From NCBI GenBank assembly GCA_902763365.1, contig CACWRT010000028.1:1-35740 (forward strand): 35,740 nucleotides of DNA, read 5' to 3'. A program made the position numbers and the translations under genes. This DNA comes from an uncultured Ruminococcus sp. Its GTDB lineage: Bacteria > Bacillota > Clostridia > Oscillospirales > Acutalibacteraceae. Below are positions 1-7,462 of this stretch, in pieces. How positions within the stretch are numbered: the stretch's first letter is position 1; each line of letters begins with the position of its first letter. The notes under the pieces were generated by a model. It saw only the letters and a program-made list of their open reading frames with translations. It was not told where the DNA came from and ran no database searches.

Positions 1-4
1 CAAA

Positions 5-98
5 AAGCCTGATACGCGGGCAGTAAAGCCTGAACGGCGAGTTCAGAGCGGATGCGAAGCGGAGCGATACCCGCGTTTAGGGACCGGCGGCTCGCCGG
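5..98 (+). repeat. Dispersed intergenic repeat, family A, copy 1
   Basis: GC-rich element beginning AAGCCTGATACGCGGGCAGT, with the internal block GAGCGGATGCGAAGCGGAGC and ending in the self-complementary CCGGCGGCTCGCCGG. Other copies lie at 6523-6645 (+), 10073-10170 (-), 10248-10316 (-), 12123-12164 (-, partial), 35509-35580 (+) and 35653-35740 (+). No coding capacity is evident. It sits just upstream of the promoter of the RiPP-like operon. Confidence 0.85.
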
Positions 99-115
99 TG
101 AGCCGGGATTTCGTA

Positions 116-144
116 TTGACTTTTTTTGATTTCAGTGGTATTAT
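116..144 (+). promoter_or_regulatory. Sigma-A type promoter of the RiPP-like operon
   Basis: TTGACT (116-121) and TATTAT (139-144) are separated by 17 bases. It lies about 100 bases upstream of the first small ORF and just downstream of a family A repeat. This leaves a 5' leader of roughly 100 nt before the ribosome binding site at 237-242. Confidence 0.65.
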
Positions 145-250
145 ATTGATTGATAATATGGGTGGTGCGTGTGTGAGACCGCCGTCTGACCTTTATATAA
201 CGGGAAATATGGTTCGGTTATAATGAGAAAAATATCAAGGAGTAAATACA

Positions 251-385
251 ATGGAGAAATATGAGAAGCCCAAGATGGATATAGTTGATATTGAGAAATC
301 AGATGTTATCCTGACAAGCGAATGTCCTACGGATTGTGGTCAGCAATTCTCTTGCCCTTATGAGCTGCCGTTTATCCCCAGCTAA
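251..385 (+). CDS. Candidate RiPP precursor peptide, 44 aa, three cysteines
   Basis: This short ORF starts at ATG 251 behind a strong AAGGAG (237-242, 8 bases spacing). The N-terminal half is hydrophilic and leader-like, with Tyr4 and a D-I-V-D-I-E-K-S-D-V-I-L-T-S stretch (residues 10-23). The C-terminal half is core-like: Cys25, Cys29, Cys35, several Pro, and a hydrophobic end. It is followed by a hairpin, a radical SAM/SPASM gene and a PqqD-like gene, the usual order for a radical-SAM-modified peptide. The leader pattern recurs in the 48-aa peptide at 16781-16927: Tyr, then an acidic/Ile stretch, then D-V-I-x-T-S. What is seen is the ORF, its ribosome binding site and its neighbours; that it is a modified peptide is inference. 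I cannot assign it to a named RiPP class. Confidence 0.7.
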   Translation: MEKYEKPKMDIVDIEKSDVILTSECPTDCGQQFSCPYELPFIPS

Positions 386-479
386 AAGCTATAAAAAGAT
401 CAATCACTGAGCAGTTGCAGAAGAAATCAGCATGACCGCCGGTTATGCTGTGGATTTGATTATTAATGACTGCCTAACG

Positions 480-518
480 AAAGTCAGCGACCGATTTAAC
501 TTTCAGATCGCTGGCTTT
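480..518 (+). promoter_or_regulatory. Hairpin between precursor and maturase, possible attenuator
   Basis: The arm AAAGTCAGCGACC (480-492) pairs with GATCGCTGGCTTT (506-518) over about 12 of 13 positions, counting one G-T pair, around a 13-base loop. The bases after it are T-rich but do not form a clean T-run. In RiPP operons such hairpins commonly let the precursor be made in excess over the enzymes; that role here is inferred. Confidence 0.5.
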
Positions 519-556
519 ATCTTTACGTAAATGTACTTTTTGAAATGAGGATGTAT

Positions 557-1303
557 ATGATAGAAATACACAAGCCTATTCCGCTGCTTAAAAAGCTCCT
601 TCCTCTGCGCAGACCCGAGCAGGATATCCTGTATGTTCCGTCACAGTTTGCGCTGGCTTTTGATCATAATGACAGGCAATACGTATACAATACGCTGACA
701 AAGCAGCTGATCGAAGCGCAGCTGCCCGGACAGTGCCGCGCCGGAGAAGAATATGACGAGCTTATCACAAGTTATTTTCTTGTACCTGAGGATAAGGACG
801 AGAGCGTACTCTACAGATCGATTTCCGAATTGATGCGCATATATACAAAAAAAGACGGCGAGAAGGGCTATATTATTTTGCCTACGTTAAGATGTAACGC
901 GCGTTGTGTGTACTGCTATGAGGAAAACTACAAACCGGTCACGATGTCGCCCGAAACTGTAGAGCAGACTATTCGCTATATTATCGACAGTCGTGCCGGC
1001 GGAGTGGTTATATGTCCCGACGGCACGCTGTCCCCGTGTGAGCACTTGCAAGGCGCCGCCCGATTCGGCGACGTGTGGAACGGAGTGACCGACGAGGGAG
1101 CGCGCAGAGAGTTTTGCAGAACCGACCGCATTCGTGAGAAGTGCAGAAAATGTCCCTTTCTGCCTGATTGTACGGGCTTTGCAAGCTGTCCCATAACCGA
1201 TTCGCATTGCAGGGAACTTCATAATATGCAGACTCTGGATGCGCTTAAGTATTTTATTGATAACAAAGTAATAAATTCAGATGATGATGTGCCTGTTTGT
1301 TAA
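557..1303 (+). CDS. Radical SAM/SPASM peptide maturase with internal deletion
   Basis: An N-terminal region of about 110 residues is followed by the radical SAM cluster motif C-N-A-R-C-V-Y-C-Y-E (C-x3-C-x2-C). About 25 residues later the protein jumps to a SPASM-type ending: C-P-D-G-T-L-S-P-C-E-H, F-G-D-V-W, then a run of C-x2-C/C-x5-C cysteines. Intact relatives are about 400-450 aa, and the roughly 190-200 residues holding the GGEP motif and most of the SAM-binding barrel are missing here, without loss of frame. ATG 557 is preferred to 545 because the GAGG at 547-550 then serves as ribosome binding site. It was probably the modifying enzyme for the upstream peptide. As it stands it should not fold as a functional radical SAM barrel, unless the deletion is an assembly collapse. 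Confidence 0.75.
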   Translation: MIEIHKPIPLLKKLLPLRRPEQDILYVPSQFALAFDHNDRQYVYNTLTKQLIEAQLPGQCRAGEEYDELITSYFLVPEDKDESVLYRSISELMRIYTKKDGEKGYIILPTLRCNARCVYCYEENYKPVTMSPETVEQTIRYIIDSRAGGVVICPDGTLSPCEHLQGAARFGDVWNGVTDEGARREFCRTDRIREKCRKCPFLPDCTGFASCPITDSHCRELHNMQTLDALKYFIDNKVINSDDDVPVC

Positions 1304-1314
1304 GGAGGATCATT

Positions 1315-1578
1315 ATGAGATCAAAAGATGACTTTGTGACTATGAATATAGACGATACGCAGTTTCTTTTGTCCTCGGGAGCAAAATCGTTCAGCGGCAT
1401 TGTTCAGAGCAACAAGACCGCCGCATTTATCGTGAATTGTCTTAAAGAGGAAACTTCAGAGAAGAAAATCGTTGACGCTATGTGCGAAAAATATGACGCT
1501 CCAAGGGAAGTTATCTCGTCTGATGTTAAAGAAATAATAGATAAGCTGCGTTCAATAAACGCATTGGACGAGGTATAA
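1315..1578 (+). CDS. PqqD-like RiPP recognition element protein
   Basis: An 87-aa protein that matches the PqqD fold pattern: a short beta-rich start, the A-A-F-I-V-N-C-L segment, then I-V-D-A-M-x-x-K-Y-D-A-P and a D-V-x-x-x-I-D-K-L ending. In RiPP pathways these proteins bind the precursor's leader and deliver it to the radical SAM enzyme. The start is ATG 1315, behind a full AAGGAGG at 1302-1308; an upstream in-frame TTG (1297) would overlap the maturase stop and has no ribosome binding site. It is 11 bases downstream of the maturase gene. Unlike the maturase it looks intact, so leader binding may survive. Confidence 0.8.
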   Translation: MRSKDDFVTMNIDDTQFLLSSGAKSFSGIVQSNKTAAFIVNCLKEETSEKKIVDAMCEKYDAPREVISSDVKEIIDKLRSINALDEV

Positions 1579-1629
1579 TATTTCAGCCTCGGTAATAAAC
1601 TTAAATTGTCAATGAGTGATGAAAAAACT

Positions 1630-4200
1630 ATGAAAAAAATTGCGATAGGAGTACTTGCTCATGTTGATTCGGGAAAGACAACACTTTCCGAAGCGATGAT
1701 GTATAGCTCGGGTAACCTGAAAAAGCTTGGCAGAGTAGATCACGGCGACTCCTTTTTAGATACAAATTCCATCGAGCGTGAAAGAGGTATAACCATATTT
1801 TCAAAACAGGCGATAATGCCGTACAAAGATACAATATTTACACTGCTTGATACTCCGGGACATACCGATTTTTCTGCGGAAACCGAAAGAACACTTCAGG
1901 TGCTTGACTATGCAATACTTGTCATAAGCGGTACAGACGGAATACAAAGCCACACTGTAACTCTCTGGAAACTTCTGAAACGCTATAATATCCCGTGCTT
2001 CATCTTTATAAATAAAATGGATCTTGACGGCGCAGACCGCAGTATACTGCTTGCAAAGCTTAAAGACCGTTTCGGCGACGGTTGTATTGACTTTTGCACA
2101 AACAACAGGGACAGCTTTTATGAAGAACTTGCTGTTTGTGATGAGGAAATGCTGGAAGAATACGACAGCACTGCTGCCGTGACTCACAACACTATTTGCA
2201 AGGCTGTACAGAAACGGTATGTTTTTCCCTGTATTTTCGGATCGGCACTAAAGCTTGAAGGTATAGGAGATTTACTTGATTGTCTTGAAAGCTACACCTT
2301 AATGCCGGAGTATGGAGAAGAATTTTCGGCGAGAGTCTTTAAAATAAGCGAAGATAAAAATAAAAACCGTCTTACATTCATGAAAATAACAGGCGGCGCT
2401 CTCAGCGTGAGAGATCTTATTTCCGATCCTGCAAATAAAAACGGAGAAAAGATAAACCGTATTTTCCTGTATTCTGGAGAAAAATTCACTTGTCCCGATA
2501 CGGTTACTGCGGGAACTGTTTGCGCTGTAACAGGGCTGACGTTTACATCATGCGGAAAAGGACTTGGCAAAACCGATAATACATTAACACCAATGCTTCA
2601 GCCTGTTCTGACTTATTCACTGAAGCTTCCCGAGGATATAAACATACATACTGCCCTTGAAAATCTCAGACGGCTTGAAGAAGAAGATCCGCAGCTGAGA
2701 GTAAGCTATGATGAAAAAAACGGGAATATCGGTCTGCGGCTTATGGGTGACATACAGCTTGAAATACTAAAAAAGCTGATACCCGAGCGGTTCGGTTTTG
2801 AAGTAGATTTCGGTCAGGGAAGTATCATTTATAAGGAAACCATAGAAAATACCGTGGAGGGCGTAGGACATTTTGAGCCGCTTCGGCACTATGCGGAAGT
2901 ACATCTGATTCTCAAGCCTGCTCCCCGTGACAGCGGACTTGTATTCAAAACCAACTGCAGTGAAGACATACTTGACAAAAACAGACAGCGTCTGATACTT
3001 TCCATGCTCTATGAAAAAAATCATATAGGAGTACTGACGGGCTCGCCTGTAACAGATATGGAAGTAATACTTGTTTCGGGAAAGGATCATACAAAGCATA
3101 CAGTGGGCGGAGATTTCCGTGAAGCTGCCTGCCGCGCGTTAAGGCAGGGACTGCGAACTGCAAGATCGGTACTTCTTGAGCCGATGTACGATTTCACAAT
3201 GGAGATACCGACCGAAAACACGGGACGCGCTATTGCTGATATACAGCATATGTGCGGAAGCTTTGACACTCCTGAAACAGAGGGGGATATGACCGTTATA
3301 ACAGGCAGATGCCCTGTATCCGAAATGTGTAACTATAACCGTGACATAATACAATATACACGGGGCAGGGGAAAGCTGCTTTGTACCTTCGGCGGTTATG
3401 AACCCTGCCATAACAGTGAAGAAATAATCGCTTTATACGGCTATGATCCCGACAGCGATACAGATAATCCCTGTGATTCTGTATTCTGCTCCCATGGAGC
3501 GGGACATATAATAAAATGGAATGAAGTAAAAAATCATATGCACGTATCTTCTGTTCTCCGGGAAGAAAGGAGTCCTGCCGACAACAGCAGGCGAATTTTA
3601 AATACAGCGCGGCGGCAGAGTGATATTTTCGCGGCTGATAAAGAGCTTATGGAAATATTTGAAAAAACATACGGTCCTGTCAGACGAAGAAGCAGTCAGC
3701 AGCGTGTGGAATACAGCGCAGCCCCGAAAACAACAGGCAGCAGCGTAAAAACCAAAGCTGTAAAGCCGGAAGGTCCCGAATATCTTTTAGTAGACGGATA
3801 TAATGTAATATTTTCGTGGGAAAATCTGAAAAAGCTTTCACAAACTAATCTTGATGCAGCAAGGAACAGTCTTATCAATACACTCTGCAATTACAGAGGT
3901 TATAAAAAATGTGAGCTTATTCTTGTTTTTGACGCTTACAAGGTCAAAGGAAACGCCCGTGAGGTCGAACAGGTGGGGGGAATAAACATCGTTTATACCA
4001 AAGAAGCCGAAACTGCCGATATGTACATAGAAAAAGTGACCCACACACTTGCTAAAAAGCATCGTGTACGGGTCGTGACCTCTGACGGTATGGAGCAGCT
4101 TATTATTCTCGGCAGCGGCGCGCTGAGAGTATCCTCAGCCGCTTTCCTGGATGAAGTTCGTCTCGCCGAAAAAGAAATAGCAGAGATAATTAACAGCTAA
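1630..4200 (+). CDS. TetM/EF-G-like GTPase fused to a YacP/Rae1-like NYN nuclease
   Basis: An 856-aa protein. The N-terminus is a translational GTPase of the Tet(M)/EF-G class: G1 A-H-V-D-S-G-K-T-T (residues 10-18), the R-G-I-T-I switch, G3 D-T-P-G-H (74-78), G4 N-K-M-D (128-131), then EF-G domains II to V. After a basic, low-complexity linker (about 655-715), residues 718-848 form an NYN/PIN-like domain: V-D-G-Y-N at 721-725, V-F-D-A with Asp768, E-T-A-D ending at Asp797, and T-S-D at Asp819. Those acidic residues match the active site of YacP/Rae1, the Bacillus subtilis ribosome A-site mRNA endonuclease. The fusion implies a protein that binds the ribosome and cleaves mRNA there (inference). 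ATG 1630 gives the family's usual N-terminus; ATG 1612 is possible. Databases may call it tetracycline resistance, which the sequence alone does not support. Confidence 0.85.
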   Translation: MKKIAIGVLAHVDSGKTTLSEAMMYSSGNLKKLGRVDHGDSFLDTNSIERERGITIFSKQAIMPYKDTIFTLLDTPGHTDFSAETERTLQVLDYAILVISGTDGIQSHTVTLWKLLKRYNIPCFIFINKMDLDGADRSILLAKLKDRFGDGCIDFCTNNRDSFYEELAVCDEEMLEEYDSTAAVTHNTICKAVQKRYVFPCIFGSALKLEGIGDLLDCLESYTLMPEYGEEFSARVFKISEDKNKNRLTFMKITGGALSVRDLISDPANKNGEKINRIFLYSGEKFTCPDTVTAGTVCAVTGLTFTSCGKGLGKTDNTLTPMLQPVLTYSLKLPEDINIHTALENLRRLEEEDPQLRVSYDEKNGNIGLRLMGDIQLEILKKLIPERFGFEVDFGQGSIIYKETIENTVEGVGHFEPLRHYAEVHLILKPAPRDSGLVFKTNCSEDILDKNRQRLILSMLYEKNHIGVLTGSPVTDMEVILVSGKDHTKHTVGGDFREAACRALRQGLRTARSVLLEPMYDFTMEIPTENTGRAIADIQHMCGSFDTPETEGDMTVITGRCPVSEMCNYNRDIIQYTRGRGKLLCTFGGYEPCHNSEEIIALYGYDPDSDTDNPCDSVFCSHGAGHIIKWNEVKNHMHVSSVLREERSPADNSRRILNTARRQSDIFAADKELMEIFEKTYGPVRRRSSQQRVEYSAAPKTTGSSVKTKAVKPEGPEYLLVDGYNVIFSWENLKKLSQTNLDAARNSLINTLCNYRGYKKCELILVFDAYKVKGNAREVEQVGGINIVYTKEAETADMYIEKVTHTLAKKHRVRVVTSDGMEQLIILGSGALRVSSAAFLDEVRLAEKEIAEIINS

Positions 4201-4457
4201 GGGCTAAGAGCTCAGAGCTCAGAGCCATGGCGGTTCAAACTCCATCCGCTGAACGTCTGTTTTTTCGCCGCTCAACCAATTGGCTTCCCCTTGAGGGGAG
4301 CTGACTAATAAAGTGACATTCCAAGAACCCGCAGGGCGATTGGATAATGGAACTTATACAGAGTAGAAGTGTGGACTGCTTTGCCGTTCGTTCTGTCGGA
4401 AGCCGACATAACTTCACTCCTCACTCTTCACACTCCACACTTCACCGCATTTTTCCG
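4201..4457. other. Intergenic region with degraded repeats
   Basis: This lies between two convergent genes. It holds AGCTCAGAGCTCAGAGC-type low-complexity palindromes (4206-4224) and a GGCTTCCCC...GGGGAGC hairpin remnant near 4280-4302, of the kind seen again near 10472, 14851 and 25671. No clear T-tailed terminator or small gene was recognised. Confidence 0.5.
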
Positions 4458-6278
4458 TCATTTATATTTTCTTATGATATCCATAAAATCTTTTCCGTAG
4501 AAATCAAGCTTGCGTTTTCCGACTCCCGATATACTCAGGAATTCTTCATCTGTAACAGGCTTGACTCTGCACATTTCCGAAAGCGCAGCATTTGAGAAAA
4601 CTATATACTGGGGCATATGTATCCGTTCGGCTATTTCGGCCCTGAGTTTTCTGAGCGCCTGATAAAGCTGCTGATCCTCTTTTGTTGAAAGTACATCGGA
4701 AGCAGAAGAAGCAGAAACGACTTTTTTCTTTTTGTTCTGAGTTTTCTGTATCATGAAGGGCTTTTCGCCTCTGAGTATTTCACGGCTTGTGGGGGAAAGC
4801 TTTATGATCGGATATTCTCCTTCGGTTTTTATAATGTAACCCTGTGCTTCAAGACACCGGAAAAGCTCTCTTATGTATCTTTCCTTTTCGCCCTTCATAA
4901 TACCGAAAGTGGAAAGCTTGTCAAAGCCCAGCTGAATAATTTTTTCGTCGTCCATTCCTCTCAGAACATAGGATACTATTCTGCTGCCGTATCTCTGTCC
5001 TGTTCTTGCAATACAGGAGAGTATCTTCTGCGCGTCAACGGTAGCGTCTGTCAATTCGGAGGATGAAATGCAGTTGGAGCATTTTCCGCAGCTTTCCGGC
5101 GGATCTTCACCGAAATATTTAAGTATGAACCCTCTTAAACAGTCCGTGGTACTGCAATAGAAGGTCATGTATTTTAGCCTTTGTTCATCAGCCTTTTTAA
5201 TTTCTTCCTGCTGCTGCGGGGTAAGCTCTGGGTTAGGTTCGGAATTGTTGATAAGAAAACGGTTTATCATTATGTCCTGGACAGAGTACAGCATGATACA
5301 TTCAGCCTGTTCACCGTCACGTCCTGCCCTGCCTGCTTCCTGATAATAGCTTTCCATGTTTTTGGGCATATTGTAGTGTATTACATAGGAAACGTTGGAT
5401 TTGTCTATCCCCATGCCAAAGGCGTTTGTTGCTACCATTACAGGCTTTTTATCGTATACAAAGTCTTCCTGGTTCTGCTGCCTTTCGGATTCGGAAAGCC
5501 CCGCATGATACCTTGTGGCAGGATATCCTTCGGCAACAAGAAGATCGCAGACTTTTTCGACATTTTTTCTTGTGGAGCAATATATTATTCCCGACTTATC
5601 CTTTCTTGCTTCAAGCAGTTCAAGAAGGGTATCATTTCTTCTTTCGGGTCTTATCACGGAGAAGAAGAGATTCGGTCTGTCGAAGCCTGTCGTAACAACG
5701 AGTGGGTCTGTAAGCCTGAGGAGCTTCAGTATATCGTCACGTACAGCGTCAGTTGCAGTTGCGGTAAATGCGCAGACAACGGGACGTTTGTCAAGGCTGT
5801 CTATGAAATCGGTTATTTTAAGGTAGCTTGGTCTGAAATCCTGACCCCACTGGGATACGCAGTGAGCTTCATCCACTGCCACCATGGAAATGTCGATTCT
5901 GCCGCAAACTCTCAGAAAGCCTTCGGCCGTAAGTCTTTCGGGAGCGACATAAATGATTTTATACCGTCCCTGCTCTATTCTGGCAAGGACGGTATTGTAC
6001 TGACCCAAGGTCAGCGTACTGTTAAGGTATGCGGCAGGCACTCCGTTTTGCACCAGTGCGCTTACCTGATCGTTCATAAGAGATATCAGCGGCGAAACAA
6101 CTATTGTTATGCCTGCCATCATAAGCGCAGGAACCTGATAGCATACAGATTTTCCTGCTCCTGTCGGCATTATTCCGAGCGCATCTTTTCCTGTCAGCAG
6201 GCAGTCTACTACTTCTTCCTGCCCCTGTCTGAACCCCTCATGCCCGAAATACTCCTTCAAAACTTCTCTCTTCTCCAA
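4458..6278 (-). CDS. recQ: ATP-dependent DNA helicase RecQ
   Basis: A 606-aa superfamily 2 helicase for DNA repair and recombination. Walker A is P-T-G-A-G-K-S (38-44), the DEAH box is at 136-139, and helicase motifs IV-VI include Y-Q-E-A-G-R-A-G-R-D-G. The RecQ zinc site is C-L-R...C-G-K-C-x2-C, followed by the winged helix and a C-terminal HRDC domain ending at the stop. The start is TTG at 6278, directly behind AAGGAGAT (+ strand 6285-6292, spacing 6). The frame stays open upstream to 6440, but those 54 codons are encoded by an intergenic repeat (6330-6493) and do not resemble RecQ. Length and domain order are normal for the family. Confidence 0.95.
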   Translation of the reverse strand: MEKREVLKEYFGHEGFRQGQEEVVDCLLTGKDALGIMPTGAGKSVCYQVPALMMAGITIVVSPLISLMNDQVSALVQNGVPAAYLNSTLTLGQYNTVLARIEQGRYKIIYVAPERLTAEGFLRVCGRIDISMVAVDEAHCVSQWGQDFRPSYLKITDFIDSLDKRPVVCAFTATATDAVRDDILKLLRLTDPLVVTTGFDRPNLFFSVIRPERRNDTLLELLEARKDKSGIIYCSTRKNVEKVCDLLVAEGYPATRYHAGLSESERQQNQEDFVYDKKPVMVATNAFGMGIDKSNVSYVIHYNMPKNMESYYQEAGRAGRDGEQAECIMLYSVQDIMINRFLINNSEPNPELTPQQQEEIKKADEQRLKYMTFYCSTTDCLRGFILKYFGEDPPESCGKCSNCISSSELTDATVDAQKILSCIARTGQRYGSRIVSYVLRGMDDEKIIQLGFDKLSTFGIMKGEKERYIRELFRCLEAQGYIIKTEGEYPIIKLSPTSREILRGEKPFMIQKTQNKKKKVVSASSASDVLSTKEDQQLYQALRKLRAEIAERIHMPQYIVFSNAALSEMCRVKPVTDEEFLSISGVGKRKLDFYGKDFMDIIRKYK

Positions 6279-6329
6279 ATCTATATCTCCTTCCGAGTGT
6301 TCCTGCCTCCGGCGGGCGAGGCTCCGCCT

Positions 6330-6493
6330 CTGCACTCCGCCAGGGCGCTGCCCTGGACCCGCCGCCTTTGAAAAGGCGGGCGAAACTTTTACGCTTATCT
6401 TTATTCTGCTTCTATTCGCCTTCACGACTTCTTGACCCAAATTGCTGCTTTCGCCTGCCGCCCATACACTAAAGTCTGAATTACCGTACCTGA
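6330..6493 (-). repeat. Dispersed repeat, family E, copy 1
   Basis: Read on the minus strand, this about 160-bp segment matches 21334-21495 on the plus strand. Shared blocks are TCAGGTACGGTAATTC, GACTTTAGTG, GGCAGGCGAAAGCAGCAATT, AAAAGTTTCGC, CCTTTTCAAAGG and GGTCCAGGGGCAGCGCCC (the last with small differences). It contains two hairpins, around the CCTTTTCAAAGG palindrome and the GGGCGCTGCCC-type palindrome. It lies directly upstream of recQ and is read through by an artificial N-terminal extension of that frame. Confidence 0.8.
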
Positions 6494-6522
6494 GTTGTTT
6501 TACTTGTCATTGAGCCGCTCAA

Positions 6523-6645
6523 AAAAGCTTGATACGCGGGCAGTGAAGCTTGAGCGGCGAGTTCAGAGCGGAGCGTAAGCGAAGCGATACCCGCGTTAAG
6601 GGTCCGGCGGCTCGCCGGCGCGTTAAGGGTCCGGCGGCTCGCCGG
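6523..6645 (+). repeat. Family A repeat, copy 2, with tandem 27-bp duplication
   Basis: A divergent copy of the family A element. Its 3' end is duplicated: CGCGTTAAGGGTCCGGCGGC and the following CTCGCCGG appear at 6592-6618 and again, identical, at 6619-6645. The flanking sequence TGAGCCGCTC (6511-6520) resembles the flank of copy 3 (AGCGGCTCA near 10171), so the repeat unit may extend further. Confidence 0.85.
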
Positions 6646-6762
6646 GCATTGAAAACAAAACTGACCCACGAGAGCGTTGTAAAAATAGCGGAAAAAGTAA
6701 CGTAACGGCATAGCTTTGAGCTTAAAGCTAATTGCTAATAGCTAATAGCAGCGAAGCAGCTA

Positions 6763-7434
6763 TTATAACTGATTTGTTGCTTCGGTGTAGGGGAGGATAG
6801 ATATTTCGAGGTTGCCGTTTTTGGTGCGGAGTTCGTCGATGAAAGCTTTTTCTTCTGCGGGGTCTTTCATCTGTATCTTGAAGGAAAGACGGAACATAGA
6901 GCCCATGCCTGTTGTTTTAACGCCGGCATTTTCATAAGATACGAGGTAGTGCTTGAAAATATCGGTGAAAGCGTCTGTATATTCAAGTGACTCGGGGATA
7001 GTGACCTTCAGCAGTCTGTCCTGAGCCATACTCTTATGCTCGAATATAGGAAGGAAGGATATCACAACATAGATAACAGCCATACAAATGAGGATTATCA
7101 CGCCGTAAGCAACATATCCCATACCGAAAGCAATACCCGAACCCATTGCTATGAGTATAGCCGCTATTTCGTCAACGCTTCCCGGGGCGCTTCTGAAACG
7201 TATAAGTCCGAACGCGCTTCCGACCGCAACACCTGCGCCGATATTGCCGCTGACAAAGGTAATAACTGCCGAAACGATAAACGGTACTATTGCAATAACA
7301 AGGAAGAATCTTTTCTTTGAGCGGATACGAAAAGACATTATCCATGAAAAAACTATACCGGCAGCTATCGCTGCTCCTGCCATTATAAAGAATTCTGATA
7401 CGGTAACCGGTACTGAGTAAATAGAATCAAACAT
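6763..7434 (-). CDS. DUF4956 family membrane protein
   Basis: A 223-aa protein with about four membrane segments in the first 130 residues, including the glycine-rich block G-V-A-V-G-S-A-F-G-L-I-R-F-R-S, followed by a soluble C-terminal domain of about 90 residues. This matches DUF4956, whose function is unknown. In Bacillota it is often encoded next to VTC-domain proteins, as here (29 bases downstream). The start is ATG 7434 behind GAAAGGAAG. It is the last gene of the operon that begins at 9992. Confidence 0.85.
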   Translation of the reverse strand: MFDSIYSVPVTVSEFFIMAGAAIAAGIVFSWIMSFRIRSKKRFFLVIAIVPFIVSAVITFVSGNIGAGVAVGSAFGLIRFRSAPGSVDEIAAILIAMGSGIAFGMGYVAYGVIILICMAVIYVVISFLPIFEHKSMAQDRLLKVTIPESLEYTDAFTDIFKHYLVSYENAGVKTTGMGSMFRLSFKIQMKDPAEEKAFIDELRTKNGNLEISILPYTEATNQL

Positions 7435-7462
7435 ATGTAACTTCCTTTCAGATTATATTTAA

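Noticed and set aside
1630..4200. Calling the GTPase a tetracycline resistance determinant
   Set aside because: Family similarity alone does not show resistance, and the NYN fusion and chromosomal context point to ribosome quality control instead.
5181..6371. 396-codon plus-strand open frame opposite recQ
   Set aside because: It is antisense to clear RecQ motifs, is Cys/Tyr/Phe-rich without a domain pattern, and has no ribosome binding site; it is a shadow frame.
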